DNA of 64,000 nucleotides from Amycolatopsis sp. 2-15 (GCF_030285625.1 NZ_CP127294.1:1064001-1128000); one strand, 5' to 3'; numbered from the stretch's first letter, positions 8,008-16,152 are shown. Notes: a model not told the origin generated them from the letters alone. Made by a program: numbers and translations.

Positions 8008-8714
8008 ACGTCTTCACACAGCTGGGCGAGTGGCTCTCGGCGCCGAACCGCTGGAGCTGGACCGACCCCGCGGGTGTCCCGTACCGGACGGTGGAGCACC
8101 TGTGGTTCTCCGTGCTGTCGCTGGTGGTCGCGGCCGTGCTCACGATCCCGCTCGCGCTGTGGCTCGCGCACTACCGCCGCGGCGCGTTCCTCGCGAGCAG
8201 CGCCGTGAACATCGGCCGCGCGATCCCGAGCTTCGGCCTGATCATCCTGTTCTGGTTCCTGGCCAGCCGCTGGGGCGCGAACACGGACTTCTGGCCACTG
8301 CTGCTCGCGCTCGTCGGGCTGGCGCTGCCGCCGCTGTTCACCAACACCTACGCCGGGGTGGTGCAACTGGAGCAGGAGACGATCGACGCGGCGCGCGGCA
8401 CGGGCTACCGCGAGTGGCAGATCATGCTGAAGCTGGAGCTACCGCTGGCCTCGCCCGTGATCGTGGCGGGTGCGCGCGTGGCGTTCCTGCAGCTGGTGGC
8501 GACGGTCGCGATCGGCGCCATCGTGAACGACGGCGGCGGCCTCGGCCGCTACATCGTCGACGGCTTCGCCGAAGGCGCCCAAGGCTACGGCGAGATCTTC
8601 GGCGGCGGGCTGGCCGTGATCATCCTGGCTCTGTTGTGCGAAGGGATCTTCGCGTTGCTGACGCGTTGGGCGACGCCGAAGGGGGTCGCGCTGCAGGCGG
8701 CTCGGCGCGACTAA
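8004..8714 (+). CDS. ABC transporter permease (osmoprotectant/OpuC-type), second subunit
   Basis: The 236-residue permease paralogue starts at ATG 8004, overlapping the upstream stop. The EAA loop reads TIDAARGTGYREWQIMLKLELPLASPVIVAG, and about six membrane spans are visible. It should form a heterodimeric channel with the preceding subunit. The stop overlaps the lyase-like gene on the opposite strand by 4 bp, so there is no room for an ATPase gene in this operon. Confidence 0.9.
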   Translation: MNVFTQLGEWLSAPNRWSWTDPAGVPYRTVEHLWFSVLSLVVAAVLTIPLALWLAHYRRGAFLASSAVNIGRAIPSFGLIILFWFLASRWGANTDFWPLLLALVGLALPPLFTNTYAGVVQLEQETIDAARGTGYREWQIMLKLELPLASPVIVAGARVAFLQLVATVAIGAIVNDGGGLGRYIVDGFAEGAQGYGEIFGGGLAVIILALLCEGIFALLTRWATPKGVALQAARRD

Positions 8715-10111
8715 CGCAGGTCGTCGATCAGCCGCGTGATCTCCGGTCCCAGCGGCCGGTCCACCACAACCGGCGGCACGCGTTCGGCGACCCACGCGTA
8801 GAGCGGCTCCAGCGCGGGGGCGCCGTGGCCGCGCAGGTAGCGCGCCTGCGCGGCGGTGACCAGCTCGCACGCCGTGATCGCCGTCAGGTGGCCGAGCGAG
8901 TCCTCCAGCTCGGCGCCCGCGGCCCACGCGAACGCCTGCACGTCCTCCTGGCCGGCCGAGGTGTCGAGCGAACCGAGCGTGGCGGGCGCGGCCAGGCGGC
9001 GCAGCGCGTGCAGCTCGCCGACCGCGCGTTTGTGCAGCGGCACGAGACCCGCCTGCGGTCCCGGGTCCACGGCCAGCTGCGGTGGCAGGCCGCTGAACTG
9101 CGGGTCGAGCAGGCGGTGCAGCCGTTGCACGGAGATCTCCCCGGCGTGGACCAGCACGGCTTTGAGCGCGTCCATGCGGAAACCGAGCCCGGACGCGTGG
9201 TAGCCGGTCGTGGCGACGAACTCACCGTCTACAAAGGACGGCGAATCGGCCGGTGTGTCCCAGGAGATTCCCAGCTCGGCTTCGAGGTCGCCGGCCACCC
9301 GATCCAGCAGATCGAGCACGAGGGGGCCGACCCGGACCGAGACGGGCGCCTGCACCACGTCCGCGCGGGGTTCGGCACCCGCGATCAGCTCGCGGAACTC
9401 GGCCGGCGCGCCGTAGCGGTAGACCGAGTGCGGTGACCCGAGGACGTCGACGGCCATCGCGGCGCACTGCGTCTGCAGGTCGAGCAGCCTTCGTGCGCGG
9501 CGGCCGCAGACCCAGGCGTAGGCCTCGGCCAGCGGGGAGCCCTGGATCAGGCTCGCACCCTCTTTGGGGCCGAGCGTGAACGGGTCGACACCTCTTTGCG
9601 CCAGCGCGGTGGCGGCCGGCGTGAGCACGCCGTCCTCCAGCACCGAGCCCAGGCCGGTGAACGTCTGGAACGTGTGCGCCAGCGGGATGATCTCGCCGGC
9701 GCTGCCCAGGCCGCCACGCGGGACGGCGGGGAGGAACCCGTCGTTGAGGCGGTCGGCGAGGAACGTCACCAGTTCCGGGCTCACCGCCGCTTCGGAGCGC
9801 AGGAACCCGCGCAGGCGCATCAGCAGCAACGCGCGGGTGAGCTCCGGGGCGAGCCACGGCGGGCCGCCGACGGCGCGGCCGACCAGGAGATTGTGCTGGT
9901 GTTCGGCCTGCTGGGCGGCGGTGAGCTTGATGCCCGCGAGGCGGCCCATGCCGGTGTTGACGCCGTAGATCGGTCCGTCGGCGGCGTCGAGCGCGGCCAG
10001 CATGGCGGCGCGGTTTTCTTTGACGCGCCTCAGCAGGTCGGGGTGGAGTTCCAGGGGTTCCCCCGGCTCGCTGCCGGCCGTCAGGACGTCGGCGGGCTCC
10101 CGGACGATCAT
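8711..10111 (-). CDS. Histidine/aromatic ammonia-lyase homologue lacking the Ala-Ser-Gly MIO triad
   Basis: The 466-residue protein aligns along its length with the HAL/PAL family: IYGVNTGMG (Tyr49), HNLLVGRAVG, a lid and core helix region, SVRVGP with the active-site Arg, and DTSAGQED. The MIO loop reads PRGGLGSAGEIIPLAH, so residues 137-139 are Ser-Ala-Gly where active enzymes have Ala-Ser-Gly. The nucleotides (GGC AGC GCC GGC) are unambiguous. Without a central Ser or Cys the MIO electrophile should not form, so ordinary deamination is doubtful. It is the third gene of an overlapping trio; its ATG overlaps the upstream stop by 4 bp. Confidence 0.85.
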   Translation of the reverse strand: MIVREPADVLTAGSEPGEPLELHPDLLRRVKENRAAMLAALDAADGPIYGVNTGMGRLAGIKLTAAQQAEHQHNLLVGRAVGGPPWLAPELTRALLLMRLRGFLRSEAAVSPELVTFLADRLNDGFLPAVPRGGLGSAGEIIPLAHTFQTFTGLGSVLEDGVLTPAATALAQRGVDPFTLGPKEGASLIQGSPLAEAYAWVCGRRARRLLDLQTQCAAMAVDVLGSPHSVYRYGAPAEFRELIAGAEPRADVVQAPVSVRVGPLVLDLLDRVAGDLEAELGISWDTPADSPSFVDGEFVATTGYHASGLGFRMDALKAVLVHAGEISVQRLHRLLDPQFSGLPPQLAVDPGPQAGLVPLHKRAVGELHALRRLAAPATLGSLDTSAGQEDVQAFAWAAGAELEDSLGHLTAITACELVTAAQARYLRGHGAPALEPLYAWVAERVPPVVVDRPLGPEITRLIDDLR

Positions 10112-11124
10112 CGGTACGGCAGCATCGTGCCGACGTCCGCCGCTTCGGCACGCTGCAGGATCAGGTGCGCGACGGCGACGTCCGTTGTGGACAGTCCGCG
10201 GTGCCAGAAGAGGATGCGCTCGTCGTCGCTCTCACGGCCGGGACGGTTGCCCGCGACGATGTCGCCGATCTCGGCGTGCACGCCGGTTTCGGTGAGCAGC
10301 CCGGCGTTGAGGTGCGGTCGCAGCGCGCCGAAGCGGGGGTTGCCCGACTGCGACTCGCGCCAGTTGTCGACCACGACCTTGTCCACGGCGTCGAGCAGTG
10401 TGAGTTCGAGGGCGCTGATGGTGCCGTAGGGCACGAGGAACGCACCGGGCCGGAGAAACTCCTTGCGCACCAACGCTTCCGGCTCGGTCAGGCGAGAGGC
10501 TTCCACGAGCACGTCGGCGCCGTCGAGCGTTTCGGCGGCGGTTTCGCAGACGCGGACTTCCTTGCCGAGGTGCTCGGTCAGCCGTTGCGCGAAGCCTTCG
10601 CGGGACTCGGGGCGCTTACTGGTCACGCGGATCTCGTCGAAGTCGAACAGCGAGTCGAGCAGCACCACGTTCCACCACGCCGTGCCGCGCGCGCCGACGT
10701 GGCCGAGCACCTTCGAACCGGGCCGCGCCAGGTGTTTCGCGCCGACGGCCGTCATCGCGCCCGTGCGGGCCTCGGTGATCATGGTGCCGTCGACGATCGC
10801 GCGCGGCATGCCTGTGTCGGGGTCGAGCAGGAGGATCAGGGCCATCTCGCTGGGCAGGCCGCGTTCGAAGTTGCCGACGAAGTCGCCGACCACCTTCACG
10901 CCGCTGACCTGCTTGGCCGAGAGGTGGCCGCGCAGGATGTTGAAGTGGCCCTTGCCGCCGTTGTCGGGCACGAGGTGCGTGCGCGGCTCGAACACGACCT
11001 CGCCACGGCCGTGGTCGGCCAGCACGTCCTCGACGGCGCCCACGATGTCGGCGTTGGTGATGCCAAGGGAGTCGATGTTCTCGCCGGTGAGGTAGCGCAG
11101 CCAGACCGAGTGCGGCACAGTCAC
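10108..11124 (-). CDS. Ornithine cyclodeaminase/mu-crystallin family protein
   Basis: This is a 338-residue member of the OCD family, whose enzymes are NAD(P)-dependent cyclodeaminases, imine reductases or amino acid dehydrogenases. Signs are an N-terminal half with GGKGHFNILRG and TMITEARTGAMTAVGAKHLARPGS, a Rossmann motif LGHVGARGTAWWN, and the late GDIVAGNRPGR motif. The GTG at 11124 (VTVPHSVWLRYL) overlaps the upstream stop by 4 bp (GTGA), and the longer frame is rejected. It is coupled to the lyase-like gene downstream and the YbaK-like gene upstream, so the three probably share one amino-acid-related pathway. Confidence 0.85.
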   Translation of the reverse strand: MTVPHSVWLRYLTGENIDSLGITNADIVGAVEDVLADHGRGEVVFEPRTHLVPDNGGKGHFNILRGHLSAKQVSGVKVVGDFVGNFERGLPSEMALILLLDPDTGMPRAIVDGTMITEARTGAMTAVGAKHLARPGSKVLGHVGARGTAWWNVVLLDSLFDFDEIRVTSKRPESREGFAQRLTEHLGKEVRVCETAAETLDGADVLVEASRLTEPEALVRKEFLRPGAFLVPYGTISALELTLLDAVDKVVVDNWRESQSGNPRFGALRPHLNAGLLTETGVHAEIGDIVAGNRPGRESDDERILFWHRGLSTTDVAVAHLILQRAEAADVGTMLPYR

Positions 11125-11666
11125 CGTGCGAGGTCCTCGATGACCTCGGCGCCGGGCAGCGTCTGCAGGGCGGCGCCGGAGATGAGGAGCTTGCTGCCGC
11201 GGATGCCGCTGCCGATCACGAGCTCCGGCGCGGCGGCGACGCGGGCGTCGATGAGGATCGGCCATTCGGCGGGCAGGCCGACGGGGGTGATGCCGCCGTA
11301 CTCCATGCCGGTGAGGGACACGGCTTCGTCCATGGGCGCGAAGGAGGCCTTGCGCACGTCGAGGCGGCGCTTGATCACGCCGTTCACGTCGGCGCGAGTG
11401 GTGGCGAGCACCAGGGCCGCCGCGAAGCGCACCTCGCCGGCGCGCTTCCCGGCGACGACGACGCAGTTGGCCGACGCGTCGAGGGGCGAGCCGTACGTCT
11501 CGCAGAAGGCCGCGGTGTCCGCGAGCTCGGGGTCGATCTCCGTGACGCCGACCGCGTCGGGCTCCGCGAGGGCGGCGAGCGCCTTCGCGACGGGTTCGGC
11601 CAGCAGGTCGGTACGGGTGGGCGCGGGGACGACCGTGAGGCTCCCGGCGATGGTCCAGGTGGTCAC
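11121..11666 (-). CDS. YbaK/EbsC-family protein (aminoacyl-tRNA deacylase-like)
   Basis: The 181-residue protein has the YbaK fold: ASANCVVVAGKRAGEVRFAAALVLATTRADVNGVIKR in the middle, then ASFAPMDEAVSLTGMEYGGITPVGLP and VIGSGIRGSKLLISGAAL. Family members hydrolyse mischarged aminoacyl-tRNAs in trans. As the first gene of the trio it may edit tRNA charged with the non-standard amino acid the other two handle, which is inference. The start is GTG 11666. The stop overlaps the OCD-like start. Confidence 0.85.
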   Translation of the reverse strand: MTTWTIAGSLTVVPAPTRTDLLAEPVAKALAALAEPDAVGVTEIDPELADTAAFCETYGSPLDASANCVVVAGKRAGEVRFAAALVLATTRADVNGVIKRRLDVRKASFAPMDEAVSLTGMEYGGITPVGLPAEWPILIDARVAAAPELVIGSGIRGSKLLISGAALQTLPGAEVIEDLAR

Positions 11667-11684
11667 ACAGTTGAATCTACGCGG

Positions 11685-11978
11685 CTACCAGTTGCGGTTG
11701 CCCCGCTGCACCTCGATGAGCCGCGGCCGCACATCCACGATGTACACGAGAGCGGCGGCCATCGCGGGCACCCAGAAGATGAACCCGGGGCCCTGGACGT
11801 CGAACAGGACCATCGCGAGCGTGGCACCGCCGGTGATCAGCATCCAGATCGGCTTGGTCCTGCGGTCGGCCGCCTGGTACGCGTCAGAGCGCTGCAGCAG
11901 CGCATGAACGAAGGCGAAGAGCCCGACCAAGGCGCTGCCCCAGTGGATGACCCTAAGGATCCAATCGGCAACCAGCAC
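11685..11978 (-). CDS. DUF2516-family small membrane protein
   Basis: The roughly 97-residue protein has three hydrophobic segments (WILRVIHWGSALVGLFAFVHALL, PIWMLITGGATLAMVLF and FIFWVPAMAAALVYIVDV) and the conserved stretch RSDAYQAADRRTKPIW. It matches DUF2516, which in mycobacteria is encoded beside hbhA (the Rv0474-Rv0476 region). The start is uncertain: GTG 11978 is chosen because it places the first segment at the N-terminus, and GTG 12002 would add eight residues. Its function is unknown, but the synteny with the HBHA-like gene is conserved. Confidence 0.75.
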   Translation of the reverse strand: MLVADWILRVIHWGSALVGLFAFVHALLQRSDAYQAADRRTKPIWMLITGGATLAMVLFDVQGPGFIFWVPAMAAALVYIVDVRPRLIEVQRGNRNW

Positions 11979-12002
11979 GCGTGCCAGCTTACGGCAAACC
12001 AC

Positions 12003-12387
12003 CCAACGCGCCCGTGGCCCGGCACTTCACGGGCGCTCCGGTCCGGGGGGGGTGTGACCTAGTTCTCTGTTGTGGCGGAGGGGTTGCGTTCGGGCGCGTG
12101 GTTCGGGTTGGCGTGGCGGGCGGTGAAGTCGCTCTTCGGGCGGGCTTTCGGCGCACGGCGGGCTTCCGCTGCCCGGAGGCTGCGGTGGTCGTGGGGCGTT
12201 GGGGAAGCCGGCTTGGGTCGTTGCCGGTCTTGGTGCTCGACTCGGCGCAGGGCACCACCCGAAGGCTGCGGCAGTCGGCGGCGCCCGCACATTCTCGGCT
12301 CTCGCGAGCTCGGCGCTCGCTTCGGGCGGCGCCGCGAACGGGAGGCAGACTCCCGCTGTTGCCGACTCCACCAGCCGTACCGCGAAA
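12003..12387. other. Intergenic stretch without a recognisable gene
   Basis: About 385 bp separate the DUF2516 gene from the HBHA terminator. Several frames are open, but all give Arg/Pro/Gly-rich products with no domain or codon pattern, so I see no gene here. A G8 run (tccgggggggg) occurs at 12043-12053 near the left end. Confidence 0.5.
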
Positions 12388-12438
12388 GCCCGCTCCCCGG
12401 CGGCCGGCCCTGTCGGGGCGGCGCGCCGGGGAGCGGGC
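12388..12438 (-). terminator. Strong hairpin downstream of the HBHA-like gene
   Basis: A perfect 14-bp inverted repeat (GCCCGCTCCCCGGC at 12388-12401 and its complement at 12425-12438) begins 17 bases past the stop codon at 12455. There is no U tract, which is normal for high-GC actinobacteria. Confidence 0.65.
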
Positions 12439-12454
12439 GGTGTCGTGCTCGGGC

Positions 12455-13120
12455 TTACTTCTCGGTCTTCGGCGCGGCGGCCGGCTTCTTCGCGACCGTC
12501 GTGGTGGTGCGGCGGGCGGGCGAAGCGGTCTTCGGCGCCGTGCGGTTGGCGGTCTTGCGGGCGACCGAGCGGGTCTCGTGGGCGAGGTCGTCGCCGAGCT
12601 CCTCGACCGCTTCGGCGGTCTCGTCGGCGACCTCGGTCACCTTGCGGGCGGCCTTCTCGCCGGCGGAGCGGGTGCGCTTGGTGACCTTGGCGAGCACGCC
12701 GTCGACGCGCTCGCGGGTCTCGCCGGCCAGGCCGTCCACGCGCTCCTGCGCGCTGGTCAGCGCGTCCTCGAGCTGGTCGAGGGCCTTCTTCACCTGCGGC
12801 TGCGCGGAGATCTTGTCCCAGGTCTGCTCGCCGGACTCGGCCAGCTTGTTGTAGAGCTTGAGCGCGGCCTCGGTGTACTCGTCGATGACCTTGCGCAGCT
12901 CGGCCGGGTCGAGCTTGCCGCGAAGGCTCTCGACGTCGGTGGGCAGCTCTTCGAGGTTCTTGCGGGCGTTCTCGCCGCTCTTGCGGGCCTTCGCGACCGC
13001 GTCGGTCACTGCCTGGCTCGCGAGGTTGCCGGCGCCGAGCGCGGCGAGCAGCGGGGTGCGGACCTGGTCGATGGCGGTGCTGACGGCCTTGCGGACGTCC
13101 TCGGTCTTGGGCGTGGTCAT
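12455..13120 (-). CDS. Heparin-binding hemagglutinin (HBHA)-like coiled-coil protein
   Basis: The 221-residue protein has an N-terminal KTEDVRKAVSTAIDQVRTPLLAALGAGNLA, a long charged helical/coiled-coil region (about residues 30-170), and a Lys/Ala/Thr-rich tail (RRTTTTVAKKPAAAPKTEK). This is the architecture of mycobacterial HBHA, whose lysine tail binds glycosaminoglycans or DNA and whose role in soil actinomycetes is unclear. The ATG overlaps the stop of the XRE regulator by 4 bp. The XRE-HBHA-DUF2516 order matches mycobacteria, which supports the assignment. Confidence 0.85.
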   Translation of the reverse strand: MTTPKTEDVRKAVSTAIDQVRTPLLAALGAGNLASQAVTDAVAKARKSGENARKNLEELPTDVESLRGKLDPAELRKVIDEYTEAALKLYNKLAESGEQTWDKISAQPQVKKALDQLEDALTSAQERVDGLAGETRERVDGVLAKVTKRTRSAGEKAARKVTEVADETAEAVEELGDDLAHETRSVARKTANRTAPKTASPARRTTTTVAKKPAAAPKTEK

Positions 13121-13554
13121 GCCGACTCCTCTGTGGTGTCGATGGTGGTCTTGGTGGTCGGTGGCTCAGCGGGCGTGCCGGCGGCGTTCTCCCGCCGGAA
13201 GGACTCGTAGACGTCGAGCAGAACCTGCTTCTGCCGCTCGGTCAGCACGGTGTCGGCACGAATCGCGTCGCCGACCGGGCCGCCCGTGGGCACGTCGAGG
13301 ATTCCTGCCTGCACGTAAAGCGCTTCGGCCGAAATCCGCAGACCTTTGGCGATCTGCTGCAGGATCTCCGCGCTGGGTTTGCGGACCCCGCGCTCGATCT
13401 GGCTCAGGTACGGATTGGACACGCCGGCGAGCTTCGACAACTGGCGCAACGAAATCTTCGCCGAACTCCGCTGCTGGCGGATGTACTCGCCGATGTCGGA
13501 GGCGATGTCCGCGACCTTCTCGATCGGGTTCTGGGTCCCGCCGGGTTCTGTCAT
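13117..13554 (-). CDS. XRE-family regulator upstream of the HBHA-like gene
   Basis: The 145-residue protein has a helix-turn-helix of the XRE/Cro type (IRQQRSSAKISLRQLSKLAGVSNPYLSQIERGVRKPSAEILQQIAKGL) at about residues 25-75. ATG 13554 is preceded by GGAGG seven bases upstream, so this start is preferred to the longer version. It is the homologue of the regulator beside hbhA in mycobacteria and is translationally coupled to the HBHA gene here. A role in envelope or adhesin regulation is inference. Confidence 0.88.
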   Translation of the reverse strand: MTEPGGTQNPIEKVADIASDIGEYIRQQRSSAKISLRQLSKLAGVSNPYLSQIERGVRKPSAEILQQIAKGLRISAEALYVQAGILDVPTGGPVGDAIRADTVLTERQKQVLLDVYESFRRENAAGTPAEPPTTKTTIDTTEESA

Positions 13555-13663
13555 CCGGTCACCTCCTCGCGACACTTCCGACCGTACGCGGACGTGCTAG
13601 CTATTGCAAGCACTCTGCTTGCACCATGGGGTGTGCTTCCGCTCACCCGGCTACGGTGGTCCC

Positions 13664-14839
13664 ATGGCGACTCAGCGGTTGCGCCGCAGGCTGGTCAAGC
13701 ACCTGGTCGAGGAGGACGTGCTGCACGACCCGAAGTGGGTCGAGGCCTTTCGCAGCGTGCCGCGCCACGTGTTCCTGCCGCGGTTCTTCACCCGCGTCGA
13801 CGAGGGCTGGGCGGCTGTCGGCCGTGACGACCCCGGGTGGCTGGAGCGGGCCTACTCCCCCGATGTGCTGGTGACGCAGCTCGACGACGACTCGTCCCTG
13901 TGGGAGAAGGCCCGGCGCGAGGGGCCGATCGAGGGAGTGCCGACGAGTTCTTCGAGCATGCCCTCGATCATGGCGATCATGCTCGAGGAGCTGCGCGTGG
14001 GGGACGGGCAGCGCGTGCTGGAGATCGGGACCGGCACCGGGTACAACGCGGCCTTGCTGAGCCATCGTTGCGGGTCCGGTTCGGTGTCCACTGTGGACGT
14101 CGATGCGGGGCTGGTCGCGGCTGCGCGCGGGCGCCTGCAGGAGGCGGGGTACGCGCCGTCGTGCGAGGTCGGTGACGGGGCGCTGGGATTTCCGGCAGGG
14201 GTCATGTTCGATCGGGTGCTGTGCACGGCTTCGGTTTCTTCGGTGCCGCCGGCTTGGCTCGAGCAGACGGTGCCGGGCGGGTTGGTCGTGACGACATTGA
14301 ATCGGCCGTTGGGCGCGGGGCTGGTTCGGCTGGTCGCCGGCTCGGGCGCCACCGGCCGCGGACGGGTTCTGGCTCGCGACGGTCGTTTCATGCCCCTGCG
14401 GGCGCACCGCCGTCCGGCTCCGGCTGCCCTGCCTTCGCCGGCTTCGGCGGACTGGCGGCCGACACAGCTGCCCATCGACTTGGTGCTGAAGCCGCGCCTG
14501 AAGTTCGAGTTCTTCGCCTCCTTGGAACTCCCGGGCGTCCACCCGGTCCGCGAACTCCCCGACGGCTCGACCGACCCGATCTCCTCGGGCGACCCCCACG
14601 CGGGCGCCTTCGCCCTCACCCACCCCGACGGCTCGTGGGCGCGCTTCCGCACCAGCGGCGACACGTTCGAAATCGCCCAAGGCGGCCCCCGCGGCCTGTG
14701 GGACCTCGCCGAGCGTGCCCTTGTCCTGTGGAACTCCCTGGGCCGCCCGGAGCGCGACCGCTTCGGGCTGACCGTGGACGGTTCGAGGCAGGAGTTCTGG
14801 CTGGATGAGCCGGATGGGCTGCGCTGGGAGTTGAGCTAG
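13664..14839 (+). CDS. PCMT-type SAM-dependent methyltransferase with C-terminal extension
   Basis: This 391-residue protein has an L-isoaspartate methyltransferase-like domain: VEAFRSVPRHVFLPRF, a PIEGVPTSSSSMPSIMAIMLEEL substrate loop, motif I VLEIGTGTGYNAALLS, and motif II ELRV...STVDVDAGL. A C-terminal part of about 150 residues (from about 240) resembles that of actinobacterial PCMT relatives that modify peptides. No RiPP precursor or ATP-grasp gene is nearby, so its target is unknown. ATG 13664 (MATQRLRRRLVKHLV) is chosen over the upstream in-frame codons. Confidence 0.8.
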   Translation: MATQRLRRRLVKHLVEEDVLHDPKWVEAFRSVPRHVFLPRFFTRVDEGWAAVGRDDPGWLERAYSPDVLVTQLDDDSSLWEKARREGPIEGVPTSSSSMPSIMAIMLEELRVGDGQRVLEIGTGTGYNAALLSHRCGSGSVSTVDVDAGLVAAARGRLQEAGYAPSCEVGDGALGFPAGVMFDRVLCTASVSSVPPAWLEQTVPGGLVVTTLNRPLGAGLVRLVAGSGATGRGRVLARDGRFMPLRAHRRPAPAALPSPASADWRPTQLPIDLVLKPRLKFEFFASLELPGVHPVRELPDGSTDPISSGDPHAGAFALTHPDGSWARFRTSGDTFEIAQGGPRGLWDLAERALVLWNSLGRPERDRFGLTVDGSRQEFWLDEPDGLRWELS

Positions 14840-14966
14840 GTCGGACCCAGGGGTGTTGGTTGCGCCCTGTGGACAAGTCGTCAGGTTCGGGGCGCTGTGG
14901 ACAACCGCTGGGCCCGACTCAACCGGCGAGGGCCGCCGCCGGTGCACGCGAGCCAGGTCCGACCTA
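14837..14966. repeat. Long-loop inverted repeat joining two stop codons, with two DnaA-like boxes inside
   Basis: An 11-bp perfect inverted repeat (TAGGTCGGACC at 14837-14847, GGTCCGACCTA at 14956-14966) contains the TAG stop of the methyltransferase gene at its left edge and that of the convergent kinase gene at its right edge. Two TGTGGACAA boxes lie inside (14868-14876, 14896-14904). It may be a bidirectional terminator. Confidence 0.5.
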
Positions 14967-15605
14967 AACCACCCCCGCTGGGCGGCTCGCGGTCAGGTTC
15001 GACCTGACCCATTTCTCCACCCGAGTGACCACGTCATCGAGCGAGGCGACGGTGGTGTCGAGGTGCGGAACCTGGGTGCGGATCCGCTGGTTGAACTCGA
15101 GCATCTCGTCGATGCGCGGCTCGTCCCATTCACGCCACGCGGGGCGGGCGCGCAAGCGTTTGCGGAGGGCTGCGTCGCCGGCGACGAGGGCGAGGTAGTG
15201 CACGTCGGAGAAGAAGGCGCGTTCCGGCAGGGGCCCGAGTTCCTGCGGCGCGACGGTGCCGCACAGGACGACCGGCCGGCCGTTCTGGTGCAACATCGCC
15301 GCCATGCGGAGCCAGGCCGCGCGGAAGGCCTGGGTGTCGTCGCGGAGGGCGCCGGTCCACAGGACGTCCTGCTCCAGCACCACCGCATCCCCGGCCAGCC
15401 GCGCCGCCAGCGCCGGGCCGACGGTGGACTTGCCCGCGCCGCTCGGACCCGTGAGCGCGAACAGCGGCAGCCGCCGAAACGGCCACCGGTGTCCACAGAG
15501 GACACACTCCAGCACCGCGCCCTCGACCCGCGGAAGGTCGGCCCGATCACCGCACGCGGGACAAATCCGCAGGTCGAGGGCAGGTACCGGATCGAGAGCG
15601 GGCAC
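14964..15605 (-). CDS. Zinc-ribbon plus P-loop nucleotide kinase-like protein
   Basis: The roughly 213-residue protein has an N-terminal zinc ribbon (CPACGDRADLPRVEGAVLEC, then CGHRW) followed by a P-loop kinase: Walker A GPSGAGKSTVG and VVLEQDVLW, with a late helical region EFNQRIRTQVPHLDTT. It resembles AAA-like small-molecule or nucleoside kinases whose substrate is not known. The start is uncertain: GTG 15605 is used here, and a TTG at 15734, one base after the upstream stop, would add a Pro/Gly-rich leader. It lies directly downstream of another zinc-ribbon gene. Confidence 0.7.
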   Translation of the reverse strand: MPALDPVPALDLRICPACGDRADLPRVEGAVLECVLCGHRWPFRRLPLFALTGPSGAGKSTVGPALAARLAGDAVVLEQDVLWTGALRDDTQAFRAAWLRMAAMLHQNGRPVVLCGTVAPQELGPLPERAFFSDVHYLALVAGDAALRKRLRARPAWREWDEPRIDEMLEFNQRIRTQVPHLDTTVASLDDVVTRVEKWVRSNLTASRPAGVV

Positions 15606-15735
15606 CGGGCCCGAGACCGGAACGAGGGCCGGTCTCAGACCTGTGCCGGGCCCCGCATCAACGGGCGGCACCTCGCGCGTCCCGCCCGGACCCGGCGCCG
15701 AGCCTGGGCCGCTTACCGGATCGACGGTAGGCAAC

Positions 15736-16119
15736 TCAGTCGAACAGGTTCTCGAGGAAGCTGCGTTTTCGGTGACCGTGCGGGCGAGGTGAGTCGGCGT
15801 ACCCGCGATGGCCGCCACCCCCGTAGGGCCGCGGCGAGTCCGAGTACCCGCCACCGCCGTAGGGCTTGGGCGAGTCCGAATACCCACCACCTCGGTACGG
15901 CCGCGGCGAGTCCCCACCCCGGTACGGGCGCGGCGAGTCCGCTCGCCCGTAGCGCGGCGGCGGTGACTGCGCGCCGCCGTAGTACGAGCTCTCGGCTCCG
16001 GCGATCTGCTCCAGCTCACCGTGGTCCAAGAAGATCCCCCGGCACGCCTCGCACTGTTCGATGTGGATGCCGTTCTTGTCGACGGTCCGCATCCGGTTCT
16101 GACACTTCGGACAAATCAC
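15736..16119 (-). CDS. zf-TFIIB domain protein with Ser-Pro-Arg-Pro-Tyr repeats
   Basis: The 127-residue protein opens with a TFIIB-type zinc ribbon (ICPKCQNRMRTVDKNGIHIEQCEACRGIFLDHGELEQI). A low-complexity tail follows with repeats of the form DSPRPYRGG and YSDSPRPYGGGG (about residues 55-110), and the protein ends in a basic RKRSFLENLFD. Such proteins are widespread in actinobacteria and uncharacterised. The start is GTG 16119. Only a one-base gap would separate it from the longest version of the kinase gene, so the pair is likely an operon. Confidence 0.8.
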   Translation of the reverse strand: MICPKCQNRMRTVDKNGIHIEQCEACRGIFLDHGELEQIAGAESSYYGGAQSPPPRYGRADSPRPYRGGDSPRPYRGGGYSDSPKPYGGGGYSDSPRPYGGGGHRGYADSPRPHGHRKRSFLENLFD

Positions 16120-16152
16120 GCAGCCGAGACTACGCAGATTCCGCTCGGCGCG

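Noticed and set aside
12003..12454. Small proline/arginine-rich genes
   Set aside because: Several frames are open on both strands, none with a family match or codon bias, and the segment is followed by a terminator.
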